Notes: generated by a model from the letters alone, not told the origin. 64,000 bases of DNA from Paramacrobiotus metropolitanus (GCF_019649055.1 NW_026570405.1:113119-177118); one strand, 5' to 3'. Shown: positions 1-12,857, counted from the first letter of the stretch. A program made the numbers and translations.

Positions 1-669
1 TCGGTGCGTCTGGATCTGCCCAAAAAGGAATCAGGGTCTTGTTACTCCCAAATAGATACTCTGCCCCTTATCGTCGATAGTAGACCTAGGAAGCCTGCAA
101 CTGCTTGGAGCTGCCGGTGCAAACCCAGATCAGGGAGAATTAAGCCCAACTGAAGTGACTGTAAACTAGGGGTTGCGCGTCTCCATTTCATTACCGGAAC
201 GGACCATGAAATTTTCGGATTCAAACTTTACGATAAAACTGAAGATAATTTCCAGGAATACTAAGGAGTAGTTACCCTTTTCATCATGGTAAAAAAATTA
301 TTTAATAAATTTGAGGTAATATATAAAATAAATCTTTACTTATTTTGCAGGATTTTCAAGCATCAGTAAAGAATAAGGTAAGCGAGAAACTGCATTGATA
401 TAAGGTAACACAGTAAGAAAACGAAAGAAACTTTACTCGCTTCCATCCATCGTCGATCCATCTAGACGTGTCATTTGCTTTCAATTATACGATGTCACTT
501 GTTCCGGATTATTTATTTACCATGTCCACGTGTCATTATTGTTATCCAAATCCACGTCCACCGTCAATGTCTTAGGGATTAATGAGTAACCGGTCACTGT
601 TTGAAGAGAATAGGATAGAGCAGAGTATTGTTAGAAGATAGTGCCAACTAACAGAGGTCTTTTTTTGTA
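1..669. other. No gene recognised
   Basis: I see no coding signal, repeat or RNA gene here. The stretch is moderately AT-rich with stops in all frames at short intervals. Confidence 0.5.
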
Positions 670-1058
670 TTATTCTTTTCCGGTCATTTCTTTTTCCGGA
701 CGCTTTTCACCACGTTCAATATCGTCAAACACCTTATCCCACAGCGGTTGTAAACGTTCCGGATAACAAGCGGTAGATATCAGCTGGCGGACATCAGTCT
801 TCTGAATGTCGCGCCTACGATGCTCGAAATCGGGAACAGCATCTTTCGGTAATGCATTTCGGCATATCGATGTGAATTGGCGCGCAAATGCAGCACGCAT
901 GCGTTGACCAGGCTAATCAAATCATTTAGCTGTGTAGTTGCTAATGTTGATAAGCACAATCTTCTTTGGTCCTACATCGGGATTCACAGTATACGTGATA
1001 GGTTGTGAATAACCCACATCAATCAGAAACTGGAAATTCTCAGGTTCTCCGCAGTCGC
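670..1058 (-). CDS. Unrecognised coding fragment, frameshifted
   Basis: Two adjacent minus-strand reading frames look protein-like rather than random. The upstream part (about 1058-940) reads ...FQFLIDVGYSQPITYTVNP and is followed by a stop. The downstream part (to 670) is rich in charged residues (DFEHRRRDIQKTDVRQL, then DKVFDDIERGEKRPEKE) and ends at a stop. Between them the frame is interrupted by stops or frameshifts. I do not recognise the family and see no splice sites that would repair the break. It could be a decayed element gene or exons of a host gene. Low confidence that it is real and none about function. Confidence 0.3.
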
Positions 1059-1060
1059 GC

Positions 1061-4000
1061 TACGGACGCGTGCCTGTTGTAATACGATCAGTCGCGCCGT
1101 TTCCAACAGTTCCCGTCGGGAGTAAGTTTTATATGCGTAACAGTGTTTTGTGTTTTATCCGCGTGTGTGTGGATGGTCCAGCATGCTCCTATTGCGTGGC
1201 ACACGCATGGTCACCGAGAGGCGATACCGATTCTTCGGCTCATATATCAGTGCTACCGCAAAGAATGACGTTTTGTGAAGAATTACACAAAACTTCAAAA
1301 ACTGGACTAACTCAGAACCGCATCGAAAGGTAGTCCCATGTCAGTGGCTAGTGGTCACGATTGAGATATATGCGATTGCATGCATACGCCCATGCATACG
1401 TGTATATACATTCCGGGTGCATGCATTCGTTATAGCTACGAAGAAAGAGTCGGGTCGCTTCGACTGAACACGTACAACCGACAAACGTCGATTTGGTTTG
1501 GGGAGATCTCCCATGCGTTATATGATGCGGAAGTTATCGTTCACAGCTACCTTTTTCATTCTCTAGCCTTCATCAAGTTTGTTGACCGTCTTCGCAAAAA
1601 CCATGACCGTTGTTAGATATCCATAACAAGGTTGGGGCAGACATGTTGCTGTTGACTAGCAGATATAGTAGTTTGCTCGTGATGCACCACCTCCAATAGC
1701 ACCTCATCGTCGCCGCTACCATCACCACCTTACACTTTGGCCGAAACTACACTCAAGGTTAATAAACCTTCGAAAGGCTTACCACGAAAAACTCTTATTC
1801 AGAAAATACATAGGGCTCGATATTGACTCATTATAAATTCATGGAATTGAGGTTATGCGATGGTAATCCCTTTAACAGCAGAGCGTGGAAAAAAACAAAT
1901 TAGGGCCGTGATATTTGATTTTTGCCGACATTAACTGCGCTTCCGTCAGTTTGATCTTGAACAGCACGCATTATCTCTTATCGCTTACTATTATCTTATC
2001 TGATGTCGTTATATCACTGAATTTTTGATTAAATTGGCAGAAATCAAAAAAATGGGAAGGCCATATGAAACGGCCCAATGTGCAAGGCAACCCAGGTCAT
2101 TACGGGGAATGCTTCTCTAGTACACATTGGGGCACCTTGATCAGCAGCTGGACGGAAATACCGGTTTACAGTGAACCAGCTGCCATGGAGCGGGAGACGA
2201 TTAATACTTTCAACAAGATGGTGCGCGGTACATAAAAAGTATGCTACCACAGTGGCCAGATAACGGGTAAAATATTCGATAACAAAAGCGCACAATATCT
2301 TGTATTTTTTTATTCCGCGCGACTTAGGGATTCAAACCAATTCGGACTTCATTACGAGGAATTTGATGCCAATGAATCGGATGGACCACATCCAGTATTT
2401 GGCGCTCTCTCCAACATACCTTCAAGTGTACCTGAAGTTTCAACCAACGAAATACTTACAATTGAAGAATTCCACGTGGGGGGGCATTAAACGTGGATTC
2501 GACTGTCATAGGCTTTATACTGGTAGAGCTAGAAAATTTATTCACGATACGCCAAAACCAGTTTTGCAGAACTGTGTCATTACTGCGCAAATTTCTTATC
2601 GCAGTATCGACACATACAATATTCATCTGCAATATTATATGTTTTGATACACATCGTGGCAGGACATTATGCGAGCAGAGAGGCATTACATCGCATCTCG
2701 GATACAGCTTCCTTAACTCGGGATGCCACGCATACGCAAAGGTTGTCGGACCGAGAACTGGGCAAGAGCAGCCGGAAAAGGAAGAGTTGTTTGCATAAAT
2801 ATTTAGACAGCATAGACTGCTCTTGTATACCGGAGATAACACATAGGTCACTGCAATCTTCTTCTACTGAACTTTTTAAAATTGGTAATTAACTGGAATT
2901 TATTTGCTATTGTGTTGGCGGGTATATTGTTGCTAAGTGGATGACACATCCAACAAGTGGACTCGATACATTCTGATTCGTCCGGGGACATAGCTTTTCG
3001 CTGAAGGTTTAACCCGGCAATACGACACGGCTTTTGAACTAGAAGATGATTTCTTTAAAGAACGCGTGACGCAAATGTTTTTGGTAGCGCGAATCAAACT
3101 AACACTCGTTCAACGTATAAATATCCCCGACGCGGAACATACTGCGGCCCGTATAGCGGCCGCAATGCTGCCATCTGTTTTCGCTACGAGCGCGGCTTTT
3201 AGAAAAACAATAAAAAAAGTTTTTTGCATTTTAATTTCTAAATTCGACAAAGCGAGAAAACTGCAAATGACCAAACTGCAAAACCGCTAATAAGAAAACG
3301 GACAGAGACGTAAAGACTGGCACCCGTAGCGCAGTTAATGGTGGCACTTCCGCCGATCGAGCCAACAGGAGTTGAAAATTGTTGTCAAAAATTAAATTCG
3401 ACGGAGAGGCTGGCATGGGCAAACTGCTGATGGGCAAAATATCTTTCTCAGCAACTGCGTTAGGAAGCTTTTTGGTGAATGAATGGCTTGGCTCCAAAAG
3501 TAAACTTCTTGCAGTGTCGTTTGGGGAATCGACGGCGGTTGATGGATTGTACACAGTCTCTCGATCGGGCCAACATCCATGTTCGTAACAATAGCATCCC
3601 GGAACACGGTACGGGCATCCACAACTCAAACGTAGTTCAATTTGGTATTGATGTCTTAAACTGATTATACTGGATCGGCTTTACTTCGGGTTCTTTTCAC
3701 AATTCTACAATTCGAATTTCCAGCTCCTTTTTATCCTTGTTGAAAGAAAACGTACCAGCGGCAGTGGAGCTTCGAGGCTCGGCCAGCTTTTCCGCTCCGG
3801 GCAAAGGGACAATGTTTGGACAATCATCCCGGGCATAAAACGTTATATATACACATAATACAACATACTAGAATTCCAGCTGGTATTCGCCGGGGTATGA
3901 TTTATTATCTTGTCCAAATTCCGTGGTGCGTTTCATGCAATTTTGCCAACCTGGACTAGAATTCGTTCGATTTTGGGTCTCTGAAAGACTGGCGGATAAA

Positions 4001-5041
4001 CGTTGTGAATTTTTCCGTAACAGATGTGCTGCGCCGATACTGAAGTTTAGAAATCGGCCTAATGCCGCTAACCAAATGTAGACAAAAGGTTCACCCGAGC
4101 ACTTTCCAGCGACCGACCTTGTGCATGAAGCACCTGCTGAAATTCGCGAAAGCCTTTCGTTACTTCGACTAACTGAGCGAAGTGTGAATTAAGCTTGCTT
4201 GCTACTTCTCCCATAACGTTACCGGTAAGAATTTCAGATCGTGCAAGATCTGATAACAAATCATTGTGTGATTAGTTGGCATCATATAACAGGGATGAAA
4301 ACTTAATTTTTGAGCTGCGAAACGTAAGAATTGAATCTGGTATCCAGCTATCAACTGGTGACCATGTGCCCCGGGAGAAGCTTGCCTCAGCTGGGGTGCA
4401 CTCATCCTTCCGCTGAGCACTAACATCTCTGTAGCCAATGTTAAGCCCGTAACATAACAAGGATCGTTTGATCTATTGCGTTACGTATGTGCCGACTCAG
4501 CTTCCTTTAGGAGCAGATCGATAGCTTGATGAACATGAATTAAGTGGGCAGTGTTAATCATTAATACGCCGGCTGCGTCGAGCGTTTTTATACCATGCAC
4601 TGCGTAGCGTACATGTATGAAGAAGAATGAAACTAAACAGAGAGAGAAATGAAAGGAAACAGAGAGAATTTATATATAGCGTTGCAGAACCACTGGCGAT
4701 GCTCAACAGTGCTCACCCTCAGTTATATGCCGTCTCTTGCGCACATTCATTCTGATCGCGGGGGCTAACAGTGTCGGGTGTAGATTTTAAAAGTTGCGGA
4801 TATGGGGTGGACACAACATACTGGAAGCTCGAAGAAAGACTTGATCTTGTAATTCCGGAGAAACGTACGTTAAAGCCTAAAGCCTCAGCGACTGACCCAA
4901 CTGGACCACCGTCGTCGCCCTTATTTTTGAGAAGAAATAATATTAAAAACATCGCGCTAGAGGACGTTAATGTGGCTTACGATTCCCACACCTGAACTTG
5001 TGCTCTTAATACTGCTATAGCTACCCTGGAAAAAAAGTTGA
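1061..5041. other. Intergenic, nothing recognised
   Basis: All open frames here are under about 135 codons and none resembles a protein I know. Overlapping frames on both strands around 3.23-3.63 kb and 4.72-4.99 kb were considered, but there is no homology or splice pattern to support them. No tandem array or RNA gene was seen. Confidence 0.45.
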
Positions 5042-5200
5042 TTACGTGCGTGGCCTACATAGATATGTACATTTCCACTGTTCTGTGTTTAGGGAAAAGT
5101 TTAGCGTAGCCGGAGCATTAGCCCAGCCAAAAGGCATGACTTCAAAGCGATAAATATTCGCTGGCGCTAAGAAAGGGGTTTCGTTCTTCGAGCTTTGGTT
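5042..5200 (-). pseudogene. Ty3/Gypsy reverse-transcriptase fragment
   Basis: The minus-strand translation contains YRFEVMPFGWANAPATLNF. This matches the well-known reverse-transcriptase segment in which MPFG-x2-NAPATF precedes the YxDD catalytic box. The frame runs a further 13 residues and then stops where the YxDD box would be expected. No gag, integrase or LTR is visible nearby. I infer a short, old, truncated retrotransposon scrap. The residues are seen directly; the family assignment rests on the conserved motif. Confidence 0.6.
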
Positions 5201-8200
5201 ATTCGCAATCAATATGTGGATATATGTGGATATCCGCAAACAATATCAAATGCTGAGAAATACCTTGACCCACAAAGAACATCAAAAATCGATTTCTAAT
5301 AGCGGATGTTGGTCTTTGACTGTGACAGATTTGAGCTCTACATACCCAACGGCAAGGCGTGCGTTACCTGTCGTTTTGGGTACCAGTAATATTAGACTGC
5401 CTAATCAGCCAGTCACTGTTAAATCCCCATTAGCGACCGGATAGCCAAAAAGTCTTCCAAAGGACAGTTATATACAATTATCAGGACAGATTAGTGCCAA
5501 ACGAGAAGTTGGACAAACTCATACTCAGTTTAATAAACCGCAGCACGAAAATGTTTCTGAAAAATCAAATTCACTTCTACAATCTTAATGGGAATCCATA
5601 AAAAATAGATTTGTCATATCCATTTCTTTAATTATTCCAAATCTTCTTACGGTATCTGTGGACGCTGCTATTACATCGGGCCGATGGTTTGTATGGCCTG
5701 GGTGTGTGTATGCTGCTCCACACAATCCCAGAAGTTACGTCGGTTTATTCGACACCTTCGCCGATCACCAGAACCAAGGAGGATGGATTACAAAAGCGAG
5801 CCTGTGGTGCAGTACACTAGACCCCGCTCCCCTCCGGCATACCACCCTTATCTGTTCGGTGTAGTGTAGTGTAGATATGATTATCATCATCCGAAAACAA
5901 AATTTATTGCCGCAGATTTGAAGCTTAATACATTTACGGTAAGTCAACAACATTACCCGTACTGTACACACAGTGTTGTCACAAACTATTATGAATATCA
6001 TGTGCTACTGGTTTTCAAAAAGTGTCGTATTAAAGGCAAACTGTTTGCTAAAGCGCCCAGTGTTTCGCGTCGTTTCGCTCAAGTTCTGTCACAGAGCTTA
6101 TGAGCGGAAAAGCAGCATGCTACAGCACCGCTAATGTAATTGTAATTTATGATTCCCGGTAAACCGAGACCTTTGTCAACAAGGCGACAAAACGTGGCAA
6201 ACGTATTACACAGCCAAAACGCCGTACGATCGACCTGAAAATGTCCACCAGGGAAACCGGACGCAGCCAGTAGTTTCGACGACTACGGCTATGTTGTTGT
6301 ATACGAAGAGGCAGTCGGGCGACGTGAAGATGACGGCGGCGTTAAGAGAGTGGATCGTGTTATCGACAGTGCTCATTGGATAGTTTTCTTTACAGCATTG
6401 AGCGGTTGGCTGTTTACAGCCATACGATTATCGTCGCGTTTCAGTGATTTTAAATGAACGTTCGTTGCCCATTCGCTCTCGCTTGGGGAAATTACGCTTT
6501 ATGCTAGTTAGTTCTTAATCAGCCGATGAATTTCTTCAGCTTGCCATTTGGAAGAACGACGCATAAGCACTTTTACAAGAGATGCGTCGTCGTTGCCGAC
6601 CTTTTGTGTTATAAGCGGACAGTAGCCAAGTTCTTGACCGGAGAGAGGGAAAGATGTTGCAAAATTCTACAGGTAATTGACTCTGCCGTAAATTATCGTC
6701 TACTGGCATTTGCGGGTTGATGTGTAGCATATCGAAAGCTTGTCGTCAGCAGGCACAGGAAGAGTATGTTTATTGAGTTTCGCAGCAGACTACAGCCACA
6801 CATGGTCGTCGTCGAGATCGTCGTCAGAATTTGAATTACCTTCGGACAGATGTTAAACGCCACCTGTGGACGAGATAGTACGTATAAACATCGGAAATAT
6901 TTAAATTGCGAGAAACCGATAAATTCTTAAGCTCTGACCACTGAATTGGAACAGACTTTGTTTGAACTGAGTTGAGTTATTACGGGCGGCAAGGTCACAC
7001 GTGTGATGAATAGTAACGGCGGAGAGGTCTGGAAATGATCATTCAACTTCACCGTTGGAAATTTATTGGACGCTTCAGCTACACTAACAAGCAGCAGAGC
7101 AGTAAAATCGATGTCATTTAACAATGGTCCGCTCGACACCTGGAACCAAAGCCAGGCTTAATACAACAAAAGGAAAAATCAGACACCCATCCATCATCTT
7201 CCCGTATCTCCGCTTACAGTTTCCAACAATCGTTGAACCATCAGTGATTGTGTGCGTGATTGGTGCTGCTCCCCACTATTGCGCTCATTCTCACCGAACC
7301 TGCCCGCTCATGAAAGTACTCCATAAATTGTTAAAAGCTGATTATTTGTTCCCGAAAGGGCCTGGCCACTGAAGTGATGTTCAACCTAATGAAGTGTCAT
7401 TTCGTGAAGGTTTTATGCGATCGTGCTGGGGTTTAGGGTGAACCAGGAGGACGTGAAGTTGAACCTAAAAAGGTGCGTGCCTTAACTAACATCCCGTGTC
7501 GAATTTACTTAAAGGCGTGCGTGTTATTCTTGGATTGTCAGGATGCAATCAACACTCCATCATGGATTGCACAGCGTTGGCATGAACGCTCCGAGAACGC
7601 ACCAAGAAATTAAATTACATAATTTGGGCGAAATCCGTTAGCTGCACTCAGGTAACTGTTGCCGATTGCAAACTTGGACTACTTTCCCATTTTAGAGCAA
7701 CAGAGCACCTTCTTTTTAAATGGTGAAGGCAGATATTGATATGGTTCCGTTATATTCGAGTCCACTCATGTTATGCGTAAATGGCCTTCGTCTCGAACAC
7801 GGTCCATGCATTGTCACGTGCATTATATATACTTTACCATCAGGTTTATGATATTAGAACGCCATAAACCGGGTCGCATGGGGTACTGTTTCATCGTTAC
7901 TTCTCATCAACGTTTCTGGAGTTATTCGAAAACCTGTTGTCTTAGCAAAAACAACGGTGTTCTAAATTCGTTTATCCAACTCACACTTCCGAATGCTTAC
8001 AAGGGTGATTTAAAGTTGTGTCAATACTTGCACTCGCTGTAAAGTTAGGTCGCATAACCCACCAATTGTGGCATCCTGGTGCGATTGCGCGCATTAGGTT
8101 ACGTCCAAATCTGGTTGCCGAAGTGTAGCCGTTTAAGTCATGCGCCGTTCGACTATTAGGATGATAACCGTCAATGAAACGTTAACCAAAATTGAACTAT

Positions 8201-8385
8201 CAAGTTCAATGCACCGACTCTGGCAAAATAAAGTTACAATGAATGGACATTGTGGGGAGATATACTGTTTCTAGTCTTAAGAATCACTTTGACGTCTACA
8301 GGTTTAAGCAGTTGGGACCTCCAAAAATACTGACAGACACCTAGAAGTGTTAATCCTGGCTGAAAACTGCAAAATCCTTAGTTTA
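5201..8385. other. Intergenic, nothing recognised
   Basis: Only short frames without recognisable domains occur. A frame at about 6262-6455 with a hydrophobic stretch was weighed but lacks a start, splice signals or homology. No repeat array or RNA gene was seen. Confidence 0.45.
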
Positions 8386-8940
8386 TCAGGCGATGCCGCC
8401 TATTGATCCTAATCGTGCTTTTGAGAAAGTGGTGGATGCCGTATTCCAGTCGTCGCAACAGCAGCAGCACCAGCAGCTACTACCGTCGGAAATCCTGGAT
8501 CGGATCGTCGGAAATCCTGGATATACTGTAGCCGCTAGATGCAATGGCACCACAGAGTCTGGTGTACGGAAAACAGCGCACACGCTCCTGTTAACTTGTG
8601 CGCTGTCCGGCAGGGGGCAGGCAGCGGCCGGATCTAAAAATGGTGCCATTTCATCTAGCGGGCCCTACAGTACAGTGTCTAGACGACTGAACATATTTTT
8701 CGCAGAGCTGCAATGCCGTACCAGACAAAAAGTGGTATGCCGTTTTGCACGTTTTAATGAAACATTACCTTGTGTGATTGCATGAGCGCATGCGGTGAGG
8801 TAGATGCAGCTTATTGTGATAGTGGAAACCCACCATAAATGTTTGTCACTTTACCAAAGTCGTTCGTCCTTTAGCGAGGAGATATCGCAGCTTGAGAATA
8901 ATCTTCGTGACCTGACTTGGCGTGACTTTCCGGGTGCAGC
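8386..8940 (+). CDS. Candidate exons of an unknown host gene
   Basis: A splice-acceptor-like TTTATCAG at about 8382-8389 is followed by an open frame starting MPPIDPNRAFEKVVDAVFQ and then a glutamine-rich stretch (QQQQHQQ), which looks like real protein. A 14-bp piece (CGGAAATCCTGGAT) is duplicated in tandem just after it. A second protein-like piece, SEEISQLENNLRDLTW, lies at about 8870-8925 and looks like a short helical or coiled-coil exon. Exon borders cannot be fixed. Together with the terminal exon at 9499-9650 they may form one gene just left of the Polinton. I do not recognise the product. Confidence 0.3.
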
Positions 8941-9424
8941 AAGGACATGCTGGTTGTTTCGGGTCATCGTCCAATTGGCTGCTGCGACGCTTCTTAGATT
9001 ATGTAAGATAGATCTTGATGACACATGGAGCATAGATAGGGTGACCACACCAATGGGTAAGTGTGGTCGTTTGTTGTCGTGTTACTTCCGCTACAGTGTC
9101 CAAGCAGACCGGCACGTCCAAATGAAGGCACACGAGAGCTGAAATTTGTAATAGGCTGGGCTGGTCGAGTCATCCAGGATACATTGTTTCCATAAATCGT
9201 GATGAGTGTCCTTTTCAGTTACTGTTGCATCTAGAGCTGCTGCAATGATTGCACTAGGTATCCGTGCAGGAAGCATTTAAGTGGTCATTGTTTAGGAAGG
9301 CATATGTGTAGTGGTCGGAATATATCGTATCCGACTTCATTTAGTTTTCTATATCAATATTGGCATTCTGTCGTGGAACGTGTAATTGGACAGGCATTCG
9401 TCCGTCCGCAGGCTAACGATAGCT

Positions 9425-10376
9425 TATTATATTTTGCTTTTACTGAGGTAGTATGGAAAATATTCCTTTAAATCACTTGAATTTTATGTTTTAAGCAGTA
9501 AGCGAAACTGATTCCAAGCCAGTGTTCGACTTTGAGGAGGTTTTGTCCCAGATTGAAAGAACTTTACTCAAACTACGTACCAATGGAGGCGGTGAACACG
9601 ATTTATTTATGCATAAGCAGCAGCGGGGCTTGGACGATTTTCCTTACTGAAAGGGCGTTTACCGTAGAAATAGAAACGGCTAACATCCATTACAGCAGTG
9701 CTAGAAGGGAATGTCTACCAGGTGAGAGGATTCATAGTGATGTGAGTCATATGGGCGCAGACTCCTGGGATTCGGCAATTTCTGTTTTTCCCACTAGGCT
9801 CCAAATGATAGATATTCCAGTTTTGTTCTAAGAAGTGAGTCTGTGCACTTTGCGGAGCGTATGCGGCAGCGTGAAAACCTGCTGCTGCGGAGAGCGTGAA
9901 AACTTGCTGCACACATGACTTTTATTTTAAGCGGTTTGCTTCGACAATCGGCAAGGCGTGCGAGAAATGTCGCGCTGCTTTCCTTCGCCAACGTCATGGA
10001 GAATTAGCTGCGTGAATACACTGACCGCTCACGAAGATTGGAACGATGCTCCGTTAGTGGGAATAACCGGAAATCATGTCGATGAGCTTTTGCTTGCTGA
10101 TTTAGGGCTGACAGGAGAGCTATCAAGGGGATGACGACTGAGAGCTTACGCATTATCACATGGTTAGCCGTGCGATACAAAATAATCATTTTTTTACCCA
10201 ACTCGAGTGCCAAGCGTGTAAAAACAAAAGAAATCAAACAAATACCAGATTACTGAAGAAATACATGTGCTACAGAAACACATGTGGCAGGCACGAATCT
10301 CGAAGTTTTTTGTGGCTTCTTTGCCTGAATTTTTCAACAGCGACAACATCGTCCATCATGATGCTTTTACCCATGT
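9425..10376. repeat. Left copy of ~950-bp direct repeat flanking the Polinton
   Basis: This 952-bp segment is repeated in the same orientation at 31279-32224 (946 bp). I see three small length differences: one CTG, one AC and one T in a T-run. The 99-codon plus-strand frame inside (9532-9831) is identical in translation in both copies. The left copy ends exactly at the left inverted repeat of the Polinton, and the right copy begins 4 bp after the right inverted repeat. It contains a host-like terminal exon. It is not an LTR, because the enclosed element is a DNA element with its own inverted ends. Confidence 0.95.
9499..9650 (+). CDS. Candidate terminal exon of host gene (copy 1)
   Basis: After an acceptor-like TTTTAAGCAG the frame reads through SETDSKPVFDFEEVLSQIER, continues for about 30 more residues and stops at TGA 9648-9650. 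The composition is protein-like and acidic, unlike the other frames. I read it as the last exon of a host gene, possibly joined to the pieces at 8.39-8.93 kb. The family is not recognised. The same exon is present, sequence-identical as far as I can read, in the duplicated flank at 31353-31504. Confidence 0.4.
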
Positions 10377-10539
10377 TAGTGGGACTATTGGGCGATGCTG
10401 ACGAGCACTACCCGGCGTTCCGCTGTATGTGCCGCGCCAGCGGCACGGTACCGTTACCACTTCAACGGCCTATCGCTAGATGTGACGCAGGATGTGCGGC
10501 GCCCAAAGCGCATTTCGGTGGCCCACCAAAAGCGCATTT
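10376..10539 (+). repeat. Left terminal inverted repeat of the Polinton
   Basis: These 164 bp match the reverse complement of 31111-31274 essentially base for base. The inner part carries 23-24-bp tandem units with the core AAAGCGCATTT. The left end has three units (from 10505, 10528 and 10552) and the right end only two. The inner border of the inverted repeat therefore falls in the second unit, and the third left unit lies just inside. Confidence 0.95.
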
Positions 10540-11099
10540 TGGTGTACCACCAAAAGCGCATTTCGGCCGTACAATAAGGAAAGCGCGCGGTTTTATTTGC
10601 GACGCACATTTCAGCACTACTTAATTGAATTTTATTCAATAATCAGCACAACATTTGAGTGCTACATCAACAATCAGCAAGTCCAAGAAAAAACCACGGA
10701 AACTAAAACACCACTTCCTAATAAACCGATACATTCAGTCGCGTATAAACGAAAAAAATCCGTCCACTCCGAAAACAGCCTAACATTAGTCGCAGGTGAA
10801 AAGGTCGGTAAAAGCAAAAATACCCGACTGCATAAAACTGGAAACCGTATCTTTACTGCAGTAGAAAAAAAGTAAAAAATATTACTGCGTCACTAAAACA
10901 AAACATTCCAACCGCAAATCTTTCAGTCCGTCCACACACCATCTCTTCACGCGATAACTCCCGCCTTACTGCTTGGCTTTTTTTACGTCCGGTCTGATTT
11001 TCTTTATCCGAATCGCTATTTTCCACAATGTTCTCGCCATAACCAGACGTCGTTGCGTCGTTACCACGCGCCCGCTTTCCCTACAGAAACAAGCAAAAG
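10540..11099. other. Left subterminal region, no supported gene
   Basis: After the third AAAGCGCATTT unit the sequence holds a plus-strand frame to about 10875, rich in Lys and Thr. It has no homology that I recognise and begins inside the inverted repeat, so I do not call it a gene. No promoter or terminator can be assigned. Confidence 0.4.
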
Positions 11100-11572
11100 T
11101 TACTTTGGTAAATTCTTTATAAAAATTCGATAACCAAATATTTTAATAAATATGCGAGACAATTTGATCTTAATAAATAATTTAATAAACGCTGAATAAG
11201 GTCTTAATAATGCTGTCACCTTGGGCTGCTTAACGCTCTTCAGGAAGCATTCCGTTGGGTCGATCATACCGTGCAGGTCCACATCAGCTTGAATGGGATA
11301 CACACGGCGGGCATGGAGCGCCGCATCCTGAATATTCTCCCATTTCTTTGTCACATACTCAAAAATTTGAGGCTGAAAGCACAACCAATGATCAGACGTC
11401 GACAACCAGAAATATCAGCCGAACAATAAATTTTTACCATCATCTTGTAAATATCGCGGGCGTATCGCCGCTGATTGGACGAATCAAACGCCCAGTGCAT
11501 ACTCTCTACCGTCTCATTGAAGATATCCAGGATGTGAAATTTCTGCAACATCCACGCGAGAAATTAAATTAA
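11100..11572 (-). CDS. Unrecognised minus-strand Polinton left-arm protein, frameshifted
   Basis: Two overlapping minus-strand frames join into one plausible protein of about 150-160 residues. The first starts MLQKFHILDIFNETVESMHW at 11551. It passes near 11380-11400 into a second frame containing DHWLCFQPQIFEYVTKKW. The second frame continues to TECFLKSVKQPKVTALLRPY and a lysine- and isoleucine-rich tail. Composition and aromatic content look genuinely coding. I recognise no domain. It is the outermost left-arm gene, transcribed toward the left end. The single frame change in the middle is like those in the other genes of this element. Confidence 0.45.
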
Positions 11573-11957
11573 TTTGAAACAGAGCAGCTTTCATGCTTTC
11601 ATTTTTTATAAACTGAAAAAATTGATTTGACAATGGAAAAAGTTGAAATTAACTAAGGCAGAAAAATTCTTAAATAATTTTGTAATACGGCTTTTGCAAA
11701 AAACCCTTCTGAATGAGAGTGTTCGGTTAACTTTAAAAAACCGTACAAGCAGATATTACTACCAAGGAGGAACCGCACTCGCCTGCTGTAGCAAATATAA
11801 AAAATTTAAAATAAATTAAGATAATAAATATGAAATATAAGTACATATGATAAAATCAGTAACATAACGTCGAATAACAAAACTGTCCGTTAACTACTGA
11901 TAAATTTAATAGTGTTTACATCAGGCAAACTTTACTGTAACCGAAAATTAAATTAAT
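11573..11957. other. AT-rich spacer
   Basis: Very AT-rich sequence with frequent TTAAATAA-like words and no open frame worth noting. It separates two minus-strand coding regions and may hold the downstream gene's promoter or the upstream gene's polyadenylation signal, but no specific site is clear. Confidence 0.4.
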
Positions 11958-12804
11958 TTAAAATAAAATACTAATAATAAACCACAGTAAAAAATAAAGT
12001 TTTAATAAACCCACTCGCTCTCCGTTGCGTCCACGTAACAGCGGCAAATCGCGGATAATCGGCAGCAACTGTCCGGTGTTTGTCGCGGTGCTGCACCCAG
12101 CGTTGCTGCTACCGGCTTCCGAAACCGGTGCGGTATTGGCGACAATCACTCCGCCAGACGGTCCTTCTTCGTCCTCCGGGTTGCAGCGGCCGCCGGCTTC
12201 GACAGCGCATGCTTCAGCGCTCATACTGGCTTCGATATCGGCACCGTTACCGCCGCGGAGTCCTCCGCGCTCTGCCTGGTTCCCTCGAGCTCGCTGGCCC
12301 CGCATGAGCTCCATCGTTCGGCTGATTAATCACACCACCATTACCCATGAGTCCACCGGCCGCTCCCAGCGCACCACCGGCCGCAGCTGGCAAACCGTTG
12401 CCCGCTCCTAACATGCCGTCCTGCACCACCACGGCCACCCCCTCTTCCTCATCCACGACCACCTCATCCACGACCACCTCGTCGATCTCCACGAAAGCGT
12501 CGTTCTCGTCCTTCTCCACGACCGCCCCGTGCACCGCAGCATTGACCGCCTCATCCACGGCGGCAATGATTGCTTCGTCCACCGCAGCCACGAACGCCTC
12601 TTCATCCATGGCTTCCGCGTCCACGGCAAATACCCCGTCCTCCGCGACCGGCGCCACATCCGGCGCGACCGGCGCCATCTCATCCATAGCGACTGCGGCC
12701 ACACCGGCTGGCTCTCCTATAACCGCAACCTGACCGGTGGCTTGAAAGAAAATCGCCACCGGTCCGCCGGCAACACCAACGTCTCCATCATTTCGTATCT
12801 GCAA
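11958..12804 (-). CDS. Acidic, Ala/Val/Asp/Glu-rich low-complexity protein, frameshifted
   Basis: A 185-codon minus-strand frame starts MQIRNDGDVGVAGGP at 12804. Its middle is dominated by D/E/A/V repeats such as MDEEAFVAAVDEAIIAAVDE and DEVVVDEVVVDEEE. It then enters a glycine- and alanine-rich linker and an Arg-rich end. Near 12300 a second frame takes over (MELMRGQRARGNQ...), remains Gly/Ala/Glu-rich and stops at 11958. The region is clearly more GC-rich than its AT-rich neighbours. No family is recognised. Acidic low-complexity composition would suit a transcriptional activator or DNA-mimic role, but that is speculation. A plus-strand Ser/Thr/Ala-rich frame over the same DNA is its shadow. 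Confidence 0.45.
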
Positions 12805-12857
12805 TGCGCAAAATACGTGCTACAGGCGCACCGATCAGTCTTGGTTCTCCTATCACC

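Noticed and set aside
9532-9831. 99-codon frame present in both flanking repeats as a gene
   Set aside because: Its conservation is explained by the DNA duplication. The protein-like frame in that segment is a different one, ending at 9650.
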